Below, in pieces: positions 36,066 to 59,026 of a DNA stretch of 64,000 nucleotides. Location of the stretch: assembly GCA_030267565.1 (NCBI GenBank), contig BRXU01000002.1, positions 6,701,501-6,765,500 on the forward strand, given 5' to 3'. Each line of letters begins with the position of its first letter. Within the stretch, counting starts at the first letter, position 1. The DNA is from Pleodorina starrii (Eukaryota > Chlorophyta > Chlorophyceae > Chlamydomonadales > Volvocaceae). The translations under genes and the position numbers were made by a program. Under the pieces are notes generated by a model. The model saw only the letters and a program-made list of their open reading frames with translations. It had not been told where the DNA came from and did not search any database.

Positions 36066-36218
36066 GGAGCACACCCTTGATCTAGCCACTGCTGAGCCCT
36101 AAGGCTGGTAATGTCCCTTACCATGCAACACTTCTAATAATGTGCACTCATAGCAATGTATCAAGGGGCTATGTTGAATATGTAAGCGCACACTTGCAGC
36201 TGATAGCTGTAATCGTAC
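36066..36218 (+). repeat. Array-unit fragment beyond the breakpoint
   Basis: CACACCCTTGATCTAGCC through TGATAGCTGTAATCGTAC matches the spacer of every array unit (for example 33914 onward) with one or two substitutions. It continues unit 18 after the inserted material. Confidence 0.93.
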
Positions 36219-37653
36219 AGCAGAATTTTGCAGGGAACGCTTCAACGGCGCGGATGCTACTACCAGCAGGGACGGATATGACGTGAATCTGTCGTCTGTC
36301 ATCCGGGCACAGGCCCGTGTACGGGACTCTCATTCCGCCAAGCATGCTTGGGCAATGGTCACCTAGCTGGTGCGTGGGGCTTTTCGTCCGCTGTACTGCA
36401 TTGTGTGTGGCGTACCAGGGTCAGCCCTCCGCACACGGGGCCGAAGGGGGCAAAGGGCCAGGCCGCGGCCGGGTGAGGATACGCCACATGGCCCGTGCCC
36501 GTTTGGATGTCTTGTGGGAGCTTAGAAAGACCTGATCCCCTCAGGGCCTGTTGGCTCACTAGGAGGACATCTTGCATCCACATCTTGCGTAGGTTGACCT
36601 GCACGCGTTGTCGGGCTTATTTGTTGTATGGCGGGCGTTGTCCAACAACGCAGCCTCGAGTACGCCCCCTTCTGGCAATTGCACAAGAGAGCGTGCTCGC
36701 ACATCCTGAACTGCAACTGACCCGCAGCAGGTCTTCGTTACTACGCGCTACCAGGCTTGATGCGACCAGGCTGTGCGTGAGGCTTGCTACACGTCACGCT
36801 CTCTTGCAACAACCGTAGCTAGCTGCAGCCAAGCGTGAGTGCAGCCATGTTCCCTCCATCGGAAGCACGGGTGAGCTGCGTGTCCGAAGCTCCTAACGCT
36901 CCTATCCTCCAGGCCGTGTGTCGCTGTGTAGCAGTTAGGTTACTCTCACGCATGCAGTCGCGATTCCTTACGGTTGCCCTCCGTGGTTCCTCACTTACTC
37001 GTATTTAGGCACTGCAATACTGGAACGTGGTGTCTCGCCCTGGCAAGTGGCCAACCTGCTACTGCTGGCAAAGTGGAGATACTGTCCCCCACCACGCCCA
37101 CCGGCGCGTCTCTAGTTTAGGAGGATGAGGAAGATGCTGTACGAATGGCAATCCTGGCCGGAACTGGGCTACAGGCCAGCGGCGCCGGAGGCATGTGCCG
37201 TGCTTCCGGTGGGTTTTCGTGCCGGAGCCAGCCGCCGCAGCGAGAGTAGTGATGCAGCAGCAGGCGGGGGCAAGGGCGGTGTAACGTGATAGCGTAGGGT
37301 GGTAATTCGTGACATTGAAGCCATTACAAGAGGACGTTCATGGTACAGGACTACGCCTTGCACTCTCGTCGGCATGTGCACACACCTACCTTGCTTGCGC
37401 TCTCATGTCCCTAGCCCTCAACTCCACCCGTACGGATTTTAGTGGAGCCCCGCCCTTTTTCCGGCTTCAAGGAAGCCGACACCACCTTGTTCATGGCCGG
37501 GGATTGGGGTATCAGGATGTATGTGTCAGGCTTGTCTGTACTCTATTTGATTGCATTGTACATGCTTTGTGCACACATTGACTTAAGCATCCTTTACGAA
37601 TGATAGATTCTGAGATACACAACCTGACCGTTTGTCAGCCAGTTTCGATTTTT

Positions 37654-37694
37654 GGGCGGGGCCCCAGCGCGAAGCGCCCAGGGGGGCCCCGCCC
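37654..37694. repeat. GC-rich perfect 12-bp inverted repeat
   Basis: GGGCGGGGCCCC (37654-37665) and GGGGCCCCGCCC (37683-37694) are perfect reverse complements around a 17-nt loop. Similar GGGGCCCCGCCC blocks occur near 38777. Confidence 0.9.
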
Positions 37695-38849
37695 TGTAGG
37701 ATTGCCCATGTCCGTGTGCCCGTGTGCCCGTGTGCCCGTGGGACGGTGGAAGTAATTGGACAAGTTCAGACTTTCGGCCAACGGAAAGTCTGCATAAGTA
37801 ATAGATTACATTCTTTATTGCACGGTAAATTTATTATTGGAACCCAACCTCGTATGAGTAAAAACCAGTTTGGCAGTCTCCATGGACCGAGGCCGAGGTC
37901 AAACCAACACCTCTCGGCCTATAATTACTTCCAGAAGATTCATCGTTCCTTACAGTGGAATTCTGACATGACGGCGTGAAAAGAATCTTCGTTTCGGCAA
38001 GCAACCAACTATGTTTGCATTGCGAACATACATTCTTCCCGCGACCACACCACAGCAGCTCTGCTTGCCGGTCCGACCGACTTGAAGCACATTTCTATTA
38101 CAAAGGTTGCAAGGAGCAAACCATGAGGGGCAAACTGTTGGTTGTTGGACGCCAAGCCGCCAATGCACGCACGATGCGGCGCTCTTCTGCGGGCCGCCCG
38201 ACAAGTCCAGTCGGCAACCTAGGGGGCTTCTACAGTCCTGTCCTAATGTTAATGTTGTCAAGCCTGCTCTACCATACGGCGGATACTTCGGTAGCGAAGC
38301 CTGTGCACTCTCGTCGGCAACTGCACGTCGTCGCGACCCTCGCAAACAGTTCCGCTGTCCTTCTATTGGCAAGTCAGCCTGCGTGATATGTGAATGATAC
38401 ACTCCACGTCCACTGTCATGTTCCTTAAGCCAATGCGCTCGCGGGAAGAGTTGCACAGTGCCGAGACGGAGCGCGATGCTGAACATGGGGTGGATTGCTC
38501 AAGCCGCAGGCATTTCGGATATAAAGCTCTGGCTGTCTATCAGCAGGACTGTTAGGACACTCTCACACTTGACGCCCTCGCCGCTCGCTTTGGAAATGAT
38601 GCCGTATTTCGATCGATGCGCTCATGCACCCGGCGGAATGACGTGATTCGTGCGGCGCCGGCAGGCCTTGCTGACGACTCCGCAAGCAGGCATTTCGGGG
38701 ATAAAGCTCTGGCTATATATCAGCAGGACTGTCCACACTTTCGCCCTAGCACTCAACTTAACCCGTACGGATTGAACGGGGCCCCGCCCTTTTTCCGGCT
38801 TCAAGGAAGCCGACACCAACCCCTTGTCATAGAAGCATCATCTCGGAAT

Positions 38850-38877
38850 GCCCGGCTAGTTCAGTCAGCAAAGCGCA
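38850..38877 (+). pseudogene. Decayed tRNA-Lys 5' half
   Basis: ATGCCCGGCTAGTTCAGTC followed by AGCAAAGCGC matches the start of the array tRNA (GCCCGGTTAGCTCAGTCGGT AGAGCGC), and the preceding CATCATCTCGGA resembles the array leader CATCACCGTCGA. The anticodon arm and 3' half are lost. Confidence 0.7.
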
Positions 38878-39358
38878 TGTATGCGACCTCTGCCCAGCAC
38901 GTATCGCGCGCGCTTTAGTCTATACCCGAAAACCCGTAAATCATTTACGGCTTCAAGGAAGTCGGCACCCCTTGTTAGTCCGAGATTGCCTTTATCAGGT
39001 CAGGTTGGGTAAGCATGGCTCCTTGGATAACGAAGCCTTTGCTGCTTACCGGTTGTGTCCTGCAAAAGGATACGGAAGCAAGGAAAAGCTATCACGTGCC
39101 AATGTCCGCACGTCCTCGGCTGTTCCCACCACGGCTTAACAATTAGCTGTCCAGGAGCAGCACTGAAAGGCATTGCAACTAGGCAGCCTGGTTTATATAC
39201 GAATCCATGCACATAATAACAAACCACAGCGCACTGTGCACATCCTAGAACCTGTGTCTGGTGTTCCCAGCGATCGGGTCTACGATTGGTCTCTGCGGGC
39301 AGCAGGTGCCTCATGCGCCATCAAACCGTGTGTGCCATGCCATACAGTACGGGTGCAG

Positions 39359-50574
<11,216 letters not shown>

Positions 50575-52076
50575 CTGCAGGAGAGGGCGCGGAAGCGGAA
50601 GGGATGAGGCGGGGGCGTGTATGGACGTAACGTAACTGATGAGGGCTGCCGACGAGGGCTGCCGGAAAGGAGTCGGATTACGGTCAGGTTACGCGGGTGG
50701 TCGGCCGGGAGTGATGGGACCCTGGCGCAGGCACGCAGCGGCGGGTACCGGTAGGGGCGTTGGCCTGTATGGTTCTGGAGGTTTGGGCACCTTTGGCAGC
50801 CTGCACAACCCTGCCCCACAACTGTCCTCCAGGTGCGTAAGGCCGGTTGAGAACCGCTGCCGTGAAATCATGTCACCCCCCACGGCCGCCCCGCCGGCCG
50901 CTTCGGTGACCGTGGCATGTCGTGCATAAAGCCATGCAAAGGTGTCCCGTGATGTCCCACACAGCCGCTCCAGGTAAGCAGCTCAGTCACACCGGCGACA
51001 GCCTTGCGGCCGGCTGGCTACATGACCATGCATCATCCCGTGAAGCTCTCAAGCTTCCTGATGTTTCTTGCGGTGAGCTCGCCTGGGAGTCTGTCCAATG
51101 GCTGGCCTTCCCAGTCGAACCGCGGGCCAGGCAACCACCAAAAAGGCAAAGCAAGGCCCCGACCGAAAAGATTAGGGCAAATGCGTGTGCGCCGTGGGTT
51201 TGCCAGGCCATTCGTGTGTGTGGGGGGGGGGGCGGGCACACGCGTATTCACGTTGCGGGAGGCGGGGCCTTCTTTGCGCTCGTGCACGCGTGTGAACAAA
51301 ACGTACGCACACAACTCTGCGCTATTGGGGGTGTAGGGAGCCTCTCCCAGCCGCGCGACACTCGCAAGCAAGCGCGCAGTTCTCACCGGGCGTGTCGTCG
51401 GCGTCGCCACCATCTGTACCGCCGGTTCCCCCGTACCCCGCCTTCACCAGCGCGGGTTTGTTGTTTTGGCGTCGGCTTTGGCGAAGCGAGCCATGCGCGC
51501 CAAACGCTCTATGGCCTGACAAGTCGCAGGAGCTGCTGGAGCTGCAAACATCTTGGCCGCAGTGTCCTGCACCAGCAGCCGCAACCCTCGTGCCCACCGG
51601 CCATGTGGTGCCAGAACAGATGCTGTTGACATGTCCCAACGAGCCGTCCACCCAATGCAAGGATTTCTCCATTGCGACGTACGGGTCTACGGGTTTCCGT
51701 CACATCCTTTGTAGCGAAGTGCGGCGGTCGGCATTTTCAAGGGTTTCTGGGCGTATAAAGTTGTACTTTACAGTAAACAACCAGTCTGTACGATAAATGT
51801 TTAAGGCAAGCAAAGTAGCATACGTCAATTCACGACGCCGTGTTAGCCCGTTGATGTTTGTAGCGCCCAGGGGTCCAGCATAAACAAAAAAATCTTTGAT
51901 TGCTACACAACTTCGTTTTTTGGTCATGAATATTTAAGACGCGTGCAATGCCGCCTGAGCTCTCGATTTCAACTCTCTCGAAAACTATCGAATAGGTTTG
52001 GAGCGGTCCAGTTGCCCATTGCCGCAGCTGCTCTTCATTGCCATTTGTTTCTGGGCACACATAAGCTGAACCACGA
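50575..52076. other. Unresolved 5' region of TTLL and divergent promoter region
   Basis: The TTLL start must lie at or above 50575. A minus-strand frame at 51444-51632 opens MSTASVLAPHGRWARG and ends near a possible donor, and 51322-51400 reads VKAGYGGTGGTDGG before a GTGAGA donor. These are candidate 5' exons, but I could not phase them to the rest of the gene. The next gene starts at 52077 on the plus strand, so 51700-52076 is probably a divergent promoter region. Confidence 0.35.
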
Positions 52077-53462
52077 ATGGCGACGGCAATCGTGGGCCGG
52101 CCCGCACACAGGAGACAAGGGTCGGACGTTACCTCTGCGCCCCTCCCAGCGCTTGGCGCTGCCACGTCAACAGTGACCCTGGACGGCAGGCTCTTAGAAA
52201 TTCCAGACGTCCAGCAGCGCGGGCGCCTCCAAAAGGACGACGATTTAAGGCCCATGAAAGCACAGCCCAAGGGCGCCGTGGTGAGTGCGCTTGTGGGTAA
52301 ATGTAAGGCTTAAAAAGCAGGAATGCTACAGCAGAGACCCACCCATGCAGCCGGCGCCGTGGCGACCAACCGAGCGCGGTCGTTTCTGGGCCGTTGCTAT
52401 CAGCTAGCGGCAGCGACTTTGCAGAAAATTGGATATCTTGGACTTACCTCAAATACCCTTTCGTTGCATGTCTGACACATTTAGCGGCCCTGTGTGTGGT
52501 TGCCGAAAGTTGCTGTCGGACTGACGGGTTTGCCTGACAGCCGTTCTGTCCACCTCAAACTGGGGAAGTCTGTTCAAGGGGTACATTTCCGATATAATTA
52601 TTTTACTGCATCCCGGTGGCATCTGTGTGTCATACCGTCATCTTGATACACGGCGCAGGCGTTTCCTTGCCCATGATGCCCCACGGGGCCTGTTCGTCTT
52701 GAATCCTGTCGTCCCCCGGCTGGGGGGGAGCCGTAGCATCCCCCCCAGCCTACCCGCAAGTGCCTGACCGGTTTCTCCGACTCTCACCCAACCCTGCGGT
52801 TTGCAAACGCTCAGGCACGTCCGCCGCCCATCGCACGGGCGCCCCCCGACAAGGCCCCCATGACGCCGCCGCGCGTCAGCGGCGTCAGCCTCGCCCCACT
52901 GCCAAATCTCGAGCACCACAACGGCGGAAGCGGTAACGGCGGAGACAAATCCCCAGGCGCCACCTCAGGAGCCACCAAACTGCAGCGGCGTCCATCCCTG
53001 ACGTCCCACATTGCTCTCGGGGGGAAGGCGCCGCCGCCTCCAGCTGCGGTCACCGCCGCCGCTGGCGGCTGTGGCGGGGCCGCCACCGCAGCTGGCGGCT
53101 GCGGCGTCGGTGCCGGCTGCGGCGCCGGTGCCCATGGGTCCCAGAGCCACGGGCAGTTGATCGCTGAGGGCCGCAGCATGAGGACGCGGGATCCGTGGAT
53201 TGTGGCGTACATGGACATAAACGGCGACGATGAGGTCGACGACGACAGCCTCTGCGTCACGCCACCGCCGCGGCTAAACATACAGAGCCTGGCGCGGTCG
53301 GACACGCATGGCGCGTTCGGGCCTCTCACGCCGTGCCCGCTGTCGCCCTCCATCCTGACGGTGTGCGGGCAGCCAGGGCACGATGACCAGTTCGCATTCA
53401 ACAGTTCGCTGGAGCTGTTCGACATGCGGACCTGCCAGTCGCCAAAGCTGCCGCCGGTGTGA
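52077..53462 (+). CDS. Two-exon protein of unknown function (283 aa)
   Basis: Exon 1 is 52077-52280 (68 codons) and ends at donor GTGAGT; exon 2 is 52815-53462, after acceptor CGCTCAG. Both junction sides are phase 0, giving 283 residues and stop TGA. The first ATG (MATAIVGRPAHRRQG) is used as start. Exon 2 has a Gly/Ala/Cys-rich low-complexity stretch (roughly residues 120-155). More ordinary sequence follows: RTRDPWIVAYMDINGDDEV, then TPCPLSPSILTVCGQPGHDD and SSLELFDMRTCQSP. No signal peptide, membrane segment or known domain is recognised. If the intron is retained, a stop follows in 11 codons with a TGTAA at 52305, so a short alternative product is possible. The coding call rests on splice phasing and codon character. 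Confidence 0.7.
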
Positions 53463-55795
53463 AATGACGGTTGGGATGCCTTCCGCCGGCCGGGTCGCAA
53501 ACTCAAGGCGGCAACATATGGTTATATGGTACAGGCCGGCCCGCCGGCCCGTCCCCAGCCTGTCCACTAATGAGACCCGCGGGTTTGGGGCGCCTGGGAA
53601 GGGCTGTCTCGTGCTCTTTGCGCAGGCTTGGGTTGCGCCGAGAGCGGGCGATCGCGGAACAGGGCAGTGCGGTAAGGCAGCTCGGGAGCTCCGTTCTCGT
53701 TTTTGCATTCCTGCTGTGCGTTTGTTGTTCCGATCCGTGGTTCGCTGCGTTACGAAGGCATCGGGGCTAGGAAAATATCGTAAAGCGTTGGCTGAAGAAA
53801 GGACAAGGCGATAAGATGCAGAAGGACGAGAGTAGAGACAGACCTAGGCCACAGGATGGGCGCGGAATATGGAAGGTGATGTGGAGCACATGGATGGGCG
53901 TGGGATGGAAGCCGTGTACACACCATCCGTCCATCCATCCATCCACTGCTGCCTTTTAGCGCACGGGGTCGGTGCGGGTTATGGGTTAGTGACATGGGTT
54001 AGAAGGGGAGCTTGGTCTCGTGCGGGCGACAAGGTATTCCGCCCTCATCATTGGTGCAGGGAGGAATGCGATCGGCGCCCGTGACCGCGGACCGCTTGCA
54101 GTTTACTTGAATGCTGGCAGGGTTGTGGCACGGCAGATACGCCCCATGAGCATGACAGCACGGATGGATGGGGCTCGGCGCGGCGTATCATGATGACAAA
54201 CGTCATGAAACAGCAACTGGATCGGACGAAGACGACGGCGCTGATGATTAAATGTATGCGAGTGATTATAAGCGTCTCTTTCCGTACCTCTCTCTGTACC
54301 ACTCTTTTTCCTTACCTTGCATGAAGTACGTACTGACTGACTTGCACCCTTCTAGGGGCGCAGGAGTTGAGGTTGCGGTTGAGATTTGGGTCGACATTGT
54401 GGCTGGGCTTGCTCTCGGTCAATCCATGTACAGGAGGCGAGAAGCCGCCGTGTGTGTGCCTCGCGCGGGTGGGCACACTTGGGACGAGGGCTGCACACGT
54501 TACGAACTGCCTCTGCGTGAGCGAGCTGGGCACGTATACGTGAAGTGTATGTATGCGCGCAGGCGCTGGGACGTGTCGTCACCATGCGCGTGATACTCGA
54601 GTACCTAGTTGCTGGAAGCCCACACGTATTGCGTGTTCTGCGTCATGCTCTCTCAGAGAGGCGGCAGAGAGCTGGGTCACTAAATGAAAGTGTGTAGAAG
54701 TGGCCGGTGAGGCGCTCGACCGAGGAGCCTTTTGGAGGTCGGCGCAGACAGCACATGTGTGCAGTGCGCGCGACTGCGTTGGTCACGGACGTGCGTTTGC
54801 CGGCGGCGGTGTGTGATTGGGTATGATCACGGCTTATTCATGAGGGCTAAAACCGTTAGGGCAGTTTGTTGCGACACGCACCGATACGCTTGTCACGGCA
54901 AGTTGCGCCCCGTGCGTGTGCGTATGCTGTGATGCGCAGTATAATTTATGATGCCGTGCAGCGGAAGTAAATGACTTCATGCTGTTGTCGTTCCTCTTCC
55001 TCTGGAGTTTTTTATCCTCTGGTTATGGAGAATTTGCCATATCCGTTCGTGCTACTCGGGCGCAACGGCAGCGCAATAATGATGAAGTGACGGTGAAATC
55101 TGCCTCGTGTAGTGTCTGGCACTCGAGCGCATCTACAAATCCGCATATTGCTGCAGCGTGCTCGGTGCCAATCTTCGCGTTACCAACCCTTTCCAACGCA
55201 ACAACGGCCCTGCATCGCCGCCCGATTTTCTCGACTACCTGTCGGCGAAATCTCGAGCGCCCTCGGTGTAACGTTAATCTCAGATCCCACCTGGCGCAAG
55301 ATGATTGTGCGTAAACCCTATCTGCACTGTCAGATGTCAGCCGTGTCAGCTTGCCTCGTTGGATTGTCGTACTGTATCCCCATCCGCACGCCACCGGCAG
55401 CCACCCGATCTACACGAGCAGTTCAGCCGAGACATGCCTTGGGGTGTCGGGGTAAACGGCCGTCACAAGGACGGTTTGAAAACGTCGGCGCCTCACAAAA
55501 TGGCGCAGCGGGCCGGGTGATCTAGCGCACGGCCCAAAACGCGATGGAACCGGGAAATGTAAGTATCGCCTGTGAGGCGACCCATCCACGCGACGGCTGA
55601 ACGGAAAGAGCAGCTGAATGGGCAAGGGCGATTGTCGGCGTAGGACCCCAGCCGCCGTACTGACGACGGCGACGACCATGTAGCATGTACGCAGCAGCAT
55701 CGAGGCGTCAGCAGCAAAGCTGGCCGTCCGCCATCTTTGCCGCCAGTCCATGGCTGTACCTTCGGCCTGCTGTAAATTACGGTACTTACGTCCTA
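53463..55795. other. Intergenic, no convincing gene
   Basis: Contains a short CCAT/CCATCCAT run near 53930-53945. Open frames on both strands are short and overlap each other without motifs or plausible splice phasing. Confidence 0.5.
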
Positions 55796-58063
55796 ATGGC
55801 CAACAATGGAAAGAAGCCTGAACAGATAGCTACGCATGGCACCTCATGGCACATGCCTGGAGGCGGCGCGAACAGCGCGTCAGCGCCCCTTAAGCCTGAT
55901 AACAGGGCCGCCATAAGACCCCAGCAGCTCTACACCTCGGAAAGGGAAGAGCAGCGCCCCGTAACTCAATTCTTCAGGTGATCGTAGTAAAGTTACACCC
56001 GGAATGTACATTAAGGCGCGGCTTCTGACGCAATGGGCGTGTCCACTTCACTTCAACACCAACTGCCCTGCCAACGGTCCCAACTGACCACCGTCTCCGG
56101 TATTTCAGCGACGCTGAATCGCTGATTTACCGGTACCCTGACAGGGGGCCTGATGGTTTGGGGGTGGTGCTGGGAAGAGGGCATGGCGGAGCAAGCGAAG
56201 TGAACAGTTCGGATGGAAATTGAAAATGGCGAAGACAAGGTGGCGAAGGGGGTTCCCCCAGGTATTTCGTTAGAGAAGGAGGGTCAGGTGGGCATGGGCG
56301 GGGCAGGGCGGGGCCCAGGTGGGCATGGGCGGGGCTCAGGTTGCCATTAGTGCCTGGGTGCTGCGGGCACTCGGACAAAGTGTAATATACTGCAGCGCGG
56401 CACAATCAATGCCACTGACGTGTGCCTGCTGCTTCTGTTTTTGCATCTGTTTATTTGTTTTGGGTTTCGGAGGGACTAGCCGTACACCCGCTGTGTGTTT
56501 ACCGACGCATAACTCAGGGAATACAGCAACATCGTCACCTAACGAATTACTCGAACAAATCTTATTGAGCTATTGATGCCTTCCTGCCAGTCAACGCAGC
56601 ATACTTGATACTGTCATTGACGCAGCAATAGCAGGGCCCCGGGGCACAATGCAACGGATTAAGACCGGGGAATGGAAGAGGACGCTACTATGGATGACAT
56701 GGACCGTGAACTTGCTGATAAATGCGGTCTACATTGTTCTCACCTTCGCTACGTCAAACAAAATCGTAAATGTGAGCCTCCACGGCGTTTCAATCTGTCG
56801 AATCTTATTGATTGCTCTATTCCTTCTATGACTGTTCATGAACTAACTCTCCAACGAAGCGAGTGGCCATGGAAGGGTCCTGGTGTGGGCATATCGTCTT
56901 GATTATTACTAAGCGGACATAGACTTCGTAAATTAATCAATACCAAACCTGGATACGTTTGCAGAGCTATCGCCACCTCCAGAAGTTTAATCTGCATGAG
57001 ACAGCGTGGCGAGCTCCTATTGCGGCAACCGTGCTGGGCGGCCTTATGGTTCTGTGCTTCAACATCATGTCATGCGCAATTCTAATCCGAAAGTCCATCA
57101 ACCGGAGCGGCCCAGGGTTCGGCTATGGCTTCATCATGGCTTGGTGTTTTGTGCTTTCCTTCTTCTGCTTCCTCTGTGGCCTCATTACGTCAGGATTTTA
57201 TCCGGTATGTGGCCGGCTTGCTGACAACCTTGGGACCCAGCCGGGAGTCAGTTTTCTGGGAGTGTGCCTTGTGTTGCGTGTACGTGTGTGTTTGCCACGG
57301 CTTATCAGGCTTTGCTCGTTGCCTACCTGCCTAATCCCCTTCCATATTGTTTTGCGCTACAGATTGTTCAGCAGAAGCTTGAGGCCGGTGAGTGGGCCCT
57401 TTGGGTTTCCTGCGGCGGCCCTGAGTGCTTACGTTGGGGGTGGCCGTGACAGCTTAAGTTGTCTTCGTATACCGTGCAGCACCGTGTATTGTACAAAGCA
57501 TGCTCTAATACCATGACGCCTCCATTTGTTGGTGGGCAGACACAACATGGAGCAAGATTGATACCGGCGCGTACGTCGGTACGACGGTCTTCTCCTTCAT
57601 CTGCGCGGCCTTTTACATGTTCTTCTTCATCTGCCTGGTGGTCTTCCAAGGGGGTATCATGAAGCAAACTGGTCTATGTAAGTGAGCGTCGCAACTGGGT
57701 TGCGCTTGCACGGCAAACAGGATGTGCGATGCTAGGGGGTGCACGGCCCAGGGCAACCCCATATAGCACCTCATGTGTTTGGGTTGATTTGGGTGGAAAG
57801 AACATTTCGGCATGGGGCCGGGCAACTGCTCTCCGCTCTTTGCCTTCATGGAGCTGGCCACTTATCGTATATGCAACGCGTATTTAACGAAGCCTCTTGC
57901 CGGTGCATAACCTTCAGTGCATAACCTGCTGCAATGCCTGCCGATCCACGTTGCCTCAGATGATCCGCGGCAGGACGAGAAGCGGAAGATGGAGATGACT
58001 ACGCTTACGCAACAGAGCGCGTTAGGGAATCCCCTTACAACCCCGCCTGGATCGACTATTTAG
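55796..58063 (+). CDS. Four-pass membrane protein, six exons (259 aa)
   Basis: Exons are 55796-55977, 56681-56771, 56965-57204, 57363-57387, 57540-57677 and 57960-58063, all joined in phase with GT-AG borders, giving 259 residues and stop TAG. The N-terminus (MANNGKKPEQ, about 60 residues) is hydrophilic. Four hydrophobic segments follow: LLWMTWTVNLLINAVYIVL, ATVLGGLMVLCFNIMSCAIL, MAWCFVLSFFCFLCGLI and TVFSFICAAFYMFFFICLVV. The C-terminal tail (DPRQDEKRKM ... TTPPGSTI) is hydrophilic, so both ends are probably cytosolic. The layout resembles tetraspan or MARVEL-like proteins, but no diagnostic motif is seen. Exon 4 is a 25-nt microexon. TGTAA, the usual algal poly(A) signal, lies at 58312-58316. 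The exon 2 acceptor (GGAAGAG/G) has a weak pyrimidine tract and is the least certain border; a start at 55685 in the same frame is possible. Confidence 0.8.
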
Positions 58064-59026
58064 CTGATAAGCTACGCGCCTGTCCTATGTAGAACGGGGC
58101 CAGTTGCAGCTATACGTGGCTCCTGCGAGTGAACGCGGCAAATTGCATACATCTGTTTGTGTTTGCGTTATTATAGCGCATGAGGGGGTAGCGGGAGGAT
58201 AGTTGCCTGCACCTGCCTGAGTGGGGAGGGAGTGCCACATCTGGCTCTAGGTTCGCAAGGCAGAATGATAGCAGCGATCCCGACCTGTGGAGCGCGATGG
58301 GCGTCTTTGACTGTAAATACCATGACGGGCATCATTTACATCTGGTTCCGTGATCACATCTGCGCCATAGCAATACGCGTCACCAGGACGCCTGATCCAT
58401 AGGCAGCCTAGAAGATAGCCCGAGTAGGCAGCAACATCGTATCCTGTCGCAAGTACACGAAAGGCGGGAAGTCTAACCAAAGAGTCACGTCGTATACTTG
58501 CCGGAGAGGACTCACTTGTCCTCACCCGTGCTATCATTTCTCATCCGTGCTAAGCCAGGCCATCAGCGCAACTTCCCCGCAGAAAAGCAGAATATGGGCG
58601 CCAGTCGCCCTACTGTTCCAGTTCGCATTTTGTGATTCATGTACCACCCCGGCATGGCGATTGCACCGTGCCACACACATTCGGGAAATTTCACGGTAAA
58701 TAAAGCATAATCGTTGCGTAATGCATTCTTGATGCACTAATTGGCCCTCCAAGACAAGAGAACCAGACGGAACACTGCCGCCATTCACGCACCTGCAGCA
58801 CACGCAAGCAGTCGTGGTAACACAGCGGTGCACGGTGCTGTACAATCAGCGTGCATGACACATGTGCGCCCGCGAGCCCGCTACATTACTGACTAACATG
58901 TCTACTTCCGTCCAGGCGGCCACCACACCTGCCATACTCGTCACAGGATGTCACAAGCCGCAAGCCAACAACCCCACATCCCCGAAACTCACTCTCGCAC
59001 CAAGCCTCACCCTTCCCCGCATCGCG
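58064..59026. other. Shared 3' flank of two convergent genes
   Basis: The plus-strand gene ends at 58063 and the minus-strand gene at 59027, so this is a tail-to-tail region. TGTAA at 58312-58316 is the likely poly(A) signal of the former. I see no gene in it. Confidence 0.6.

Larger units (their letters stand above)
36219..39358. other. Non-coding stretch with decayed array relics and short dispersed repeats
   Basis: No convincing gene. Visible pieces: a diverged array-spacer relic at about 37495-37590 (CATTGTACATGCTTTG ... CACATTGACTTAA); a GC hairpin at 37654-37694; a repeated segment at 37419-37490 and 38751-38828 (CCCGTACGGATT ... TTCCGGCTTCAAGGAAGCCG); a 47-bp duplicate at 38506-38552 and 38686-38732; and a tRNA relic at 38850-38877. 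The short frames on both strands have no recognisable domains. Confidence 0.6.

Noticed and set aside
50922..51629. 235-aa plus-strand frame as a gene
   Set aside because: It has no domain, contains a G run, and overlaps candidate minus-strand TTLL 5' exons. Neither strand could be phased convincingly.
55023..55525. Overlapping frames of about 120-137 aa on both strands
   Set aside because: They have no motif, no consistent splicing and no codon character distinguishing one from the other.
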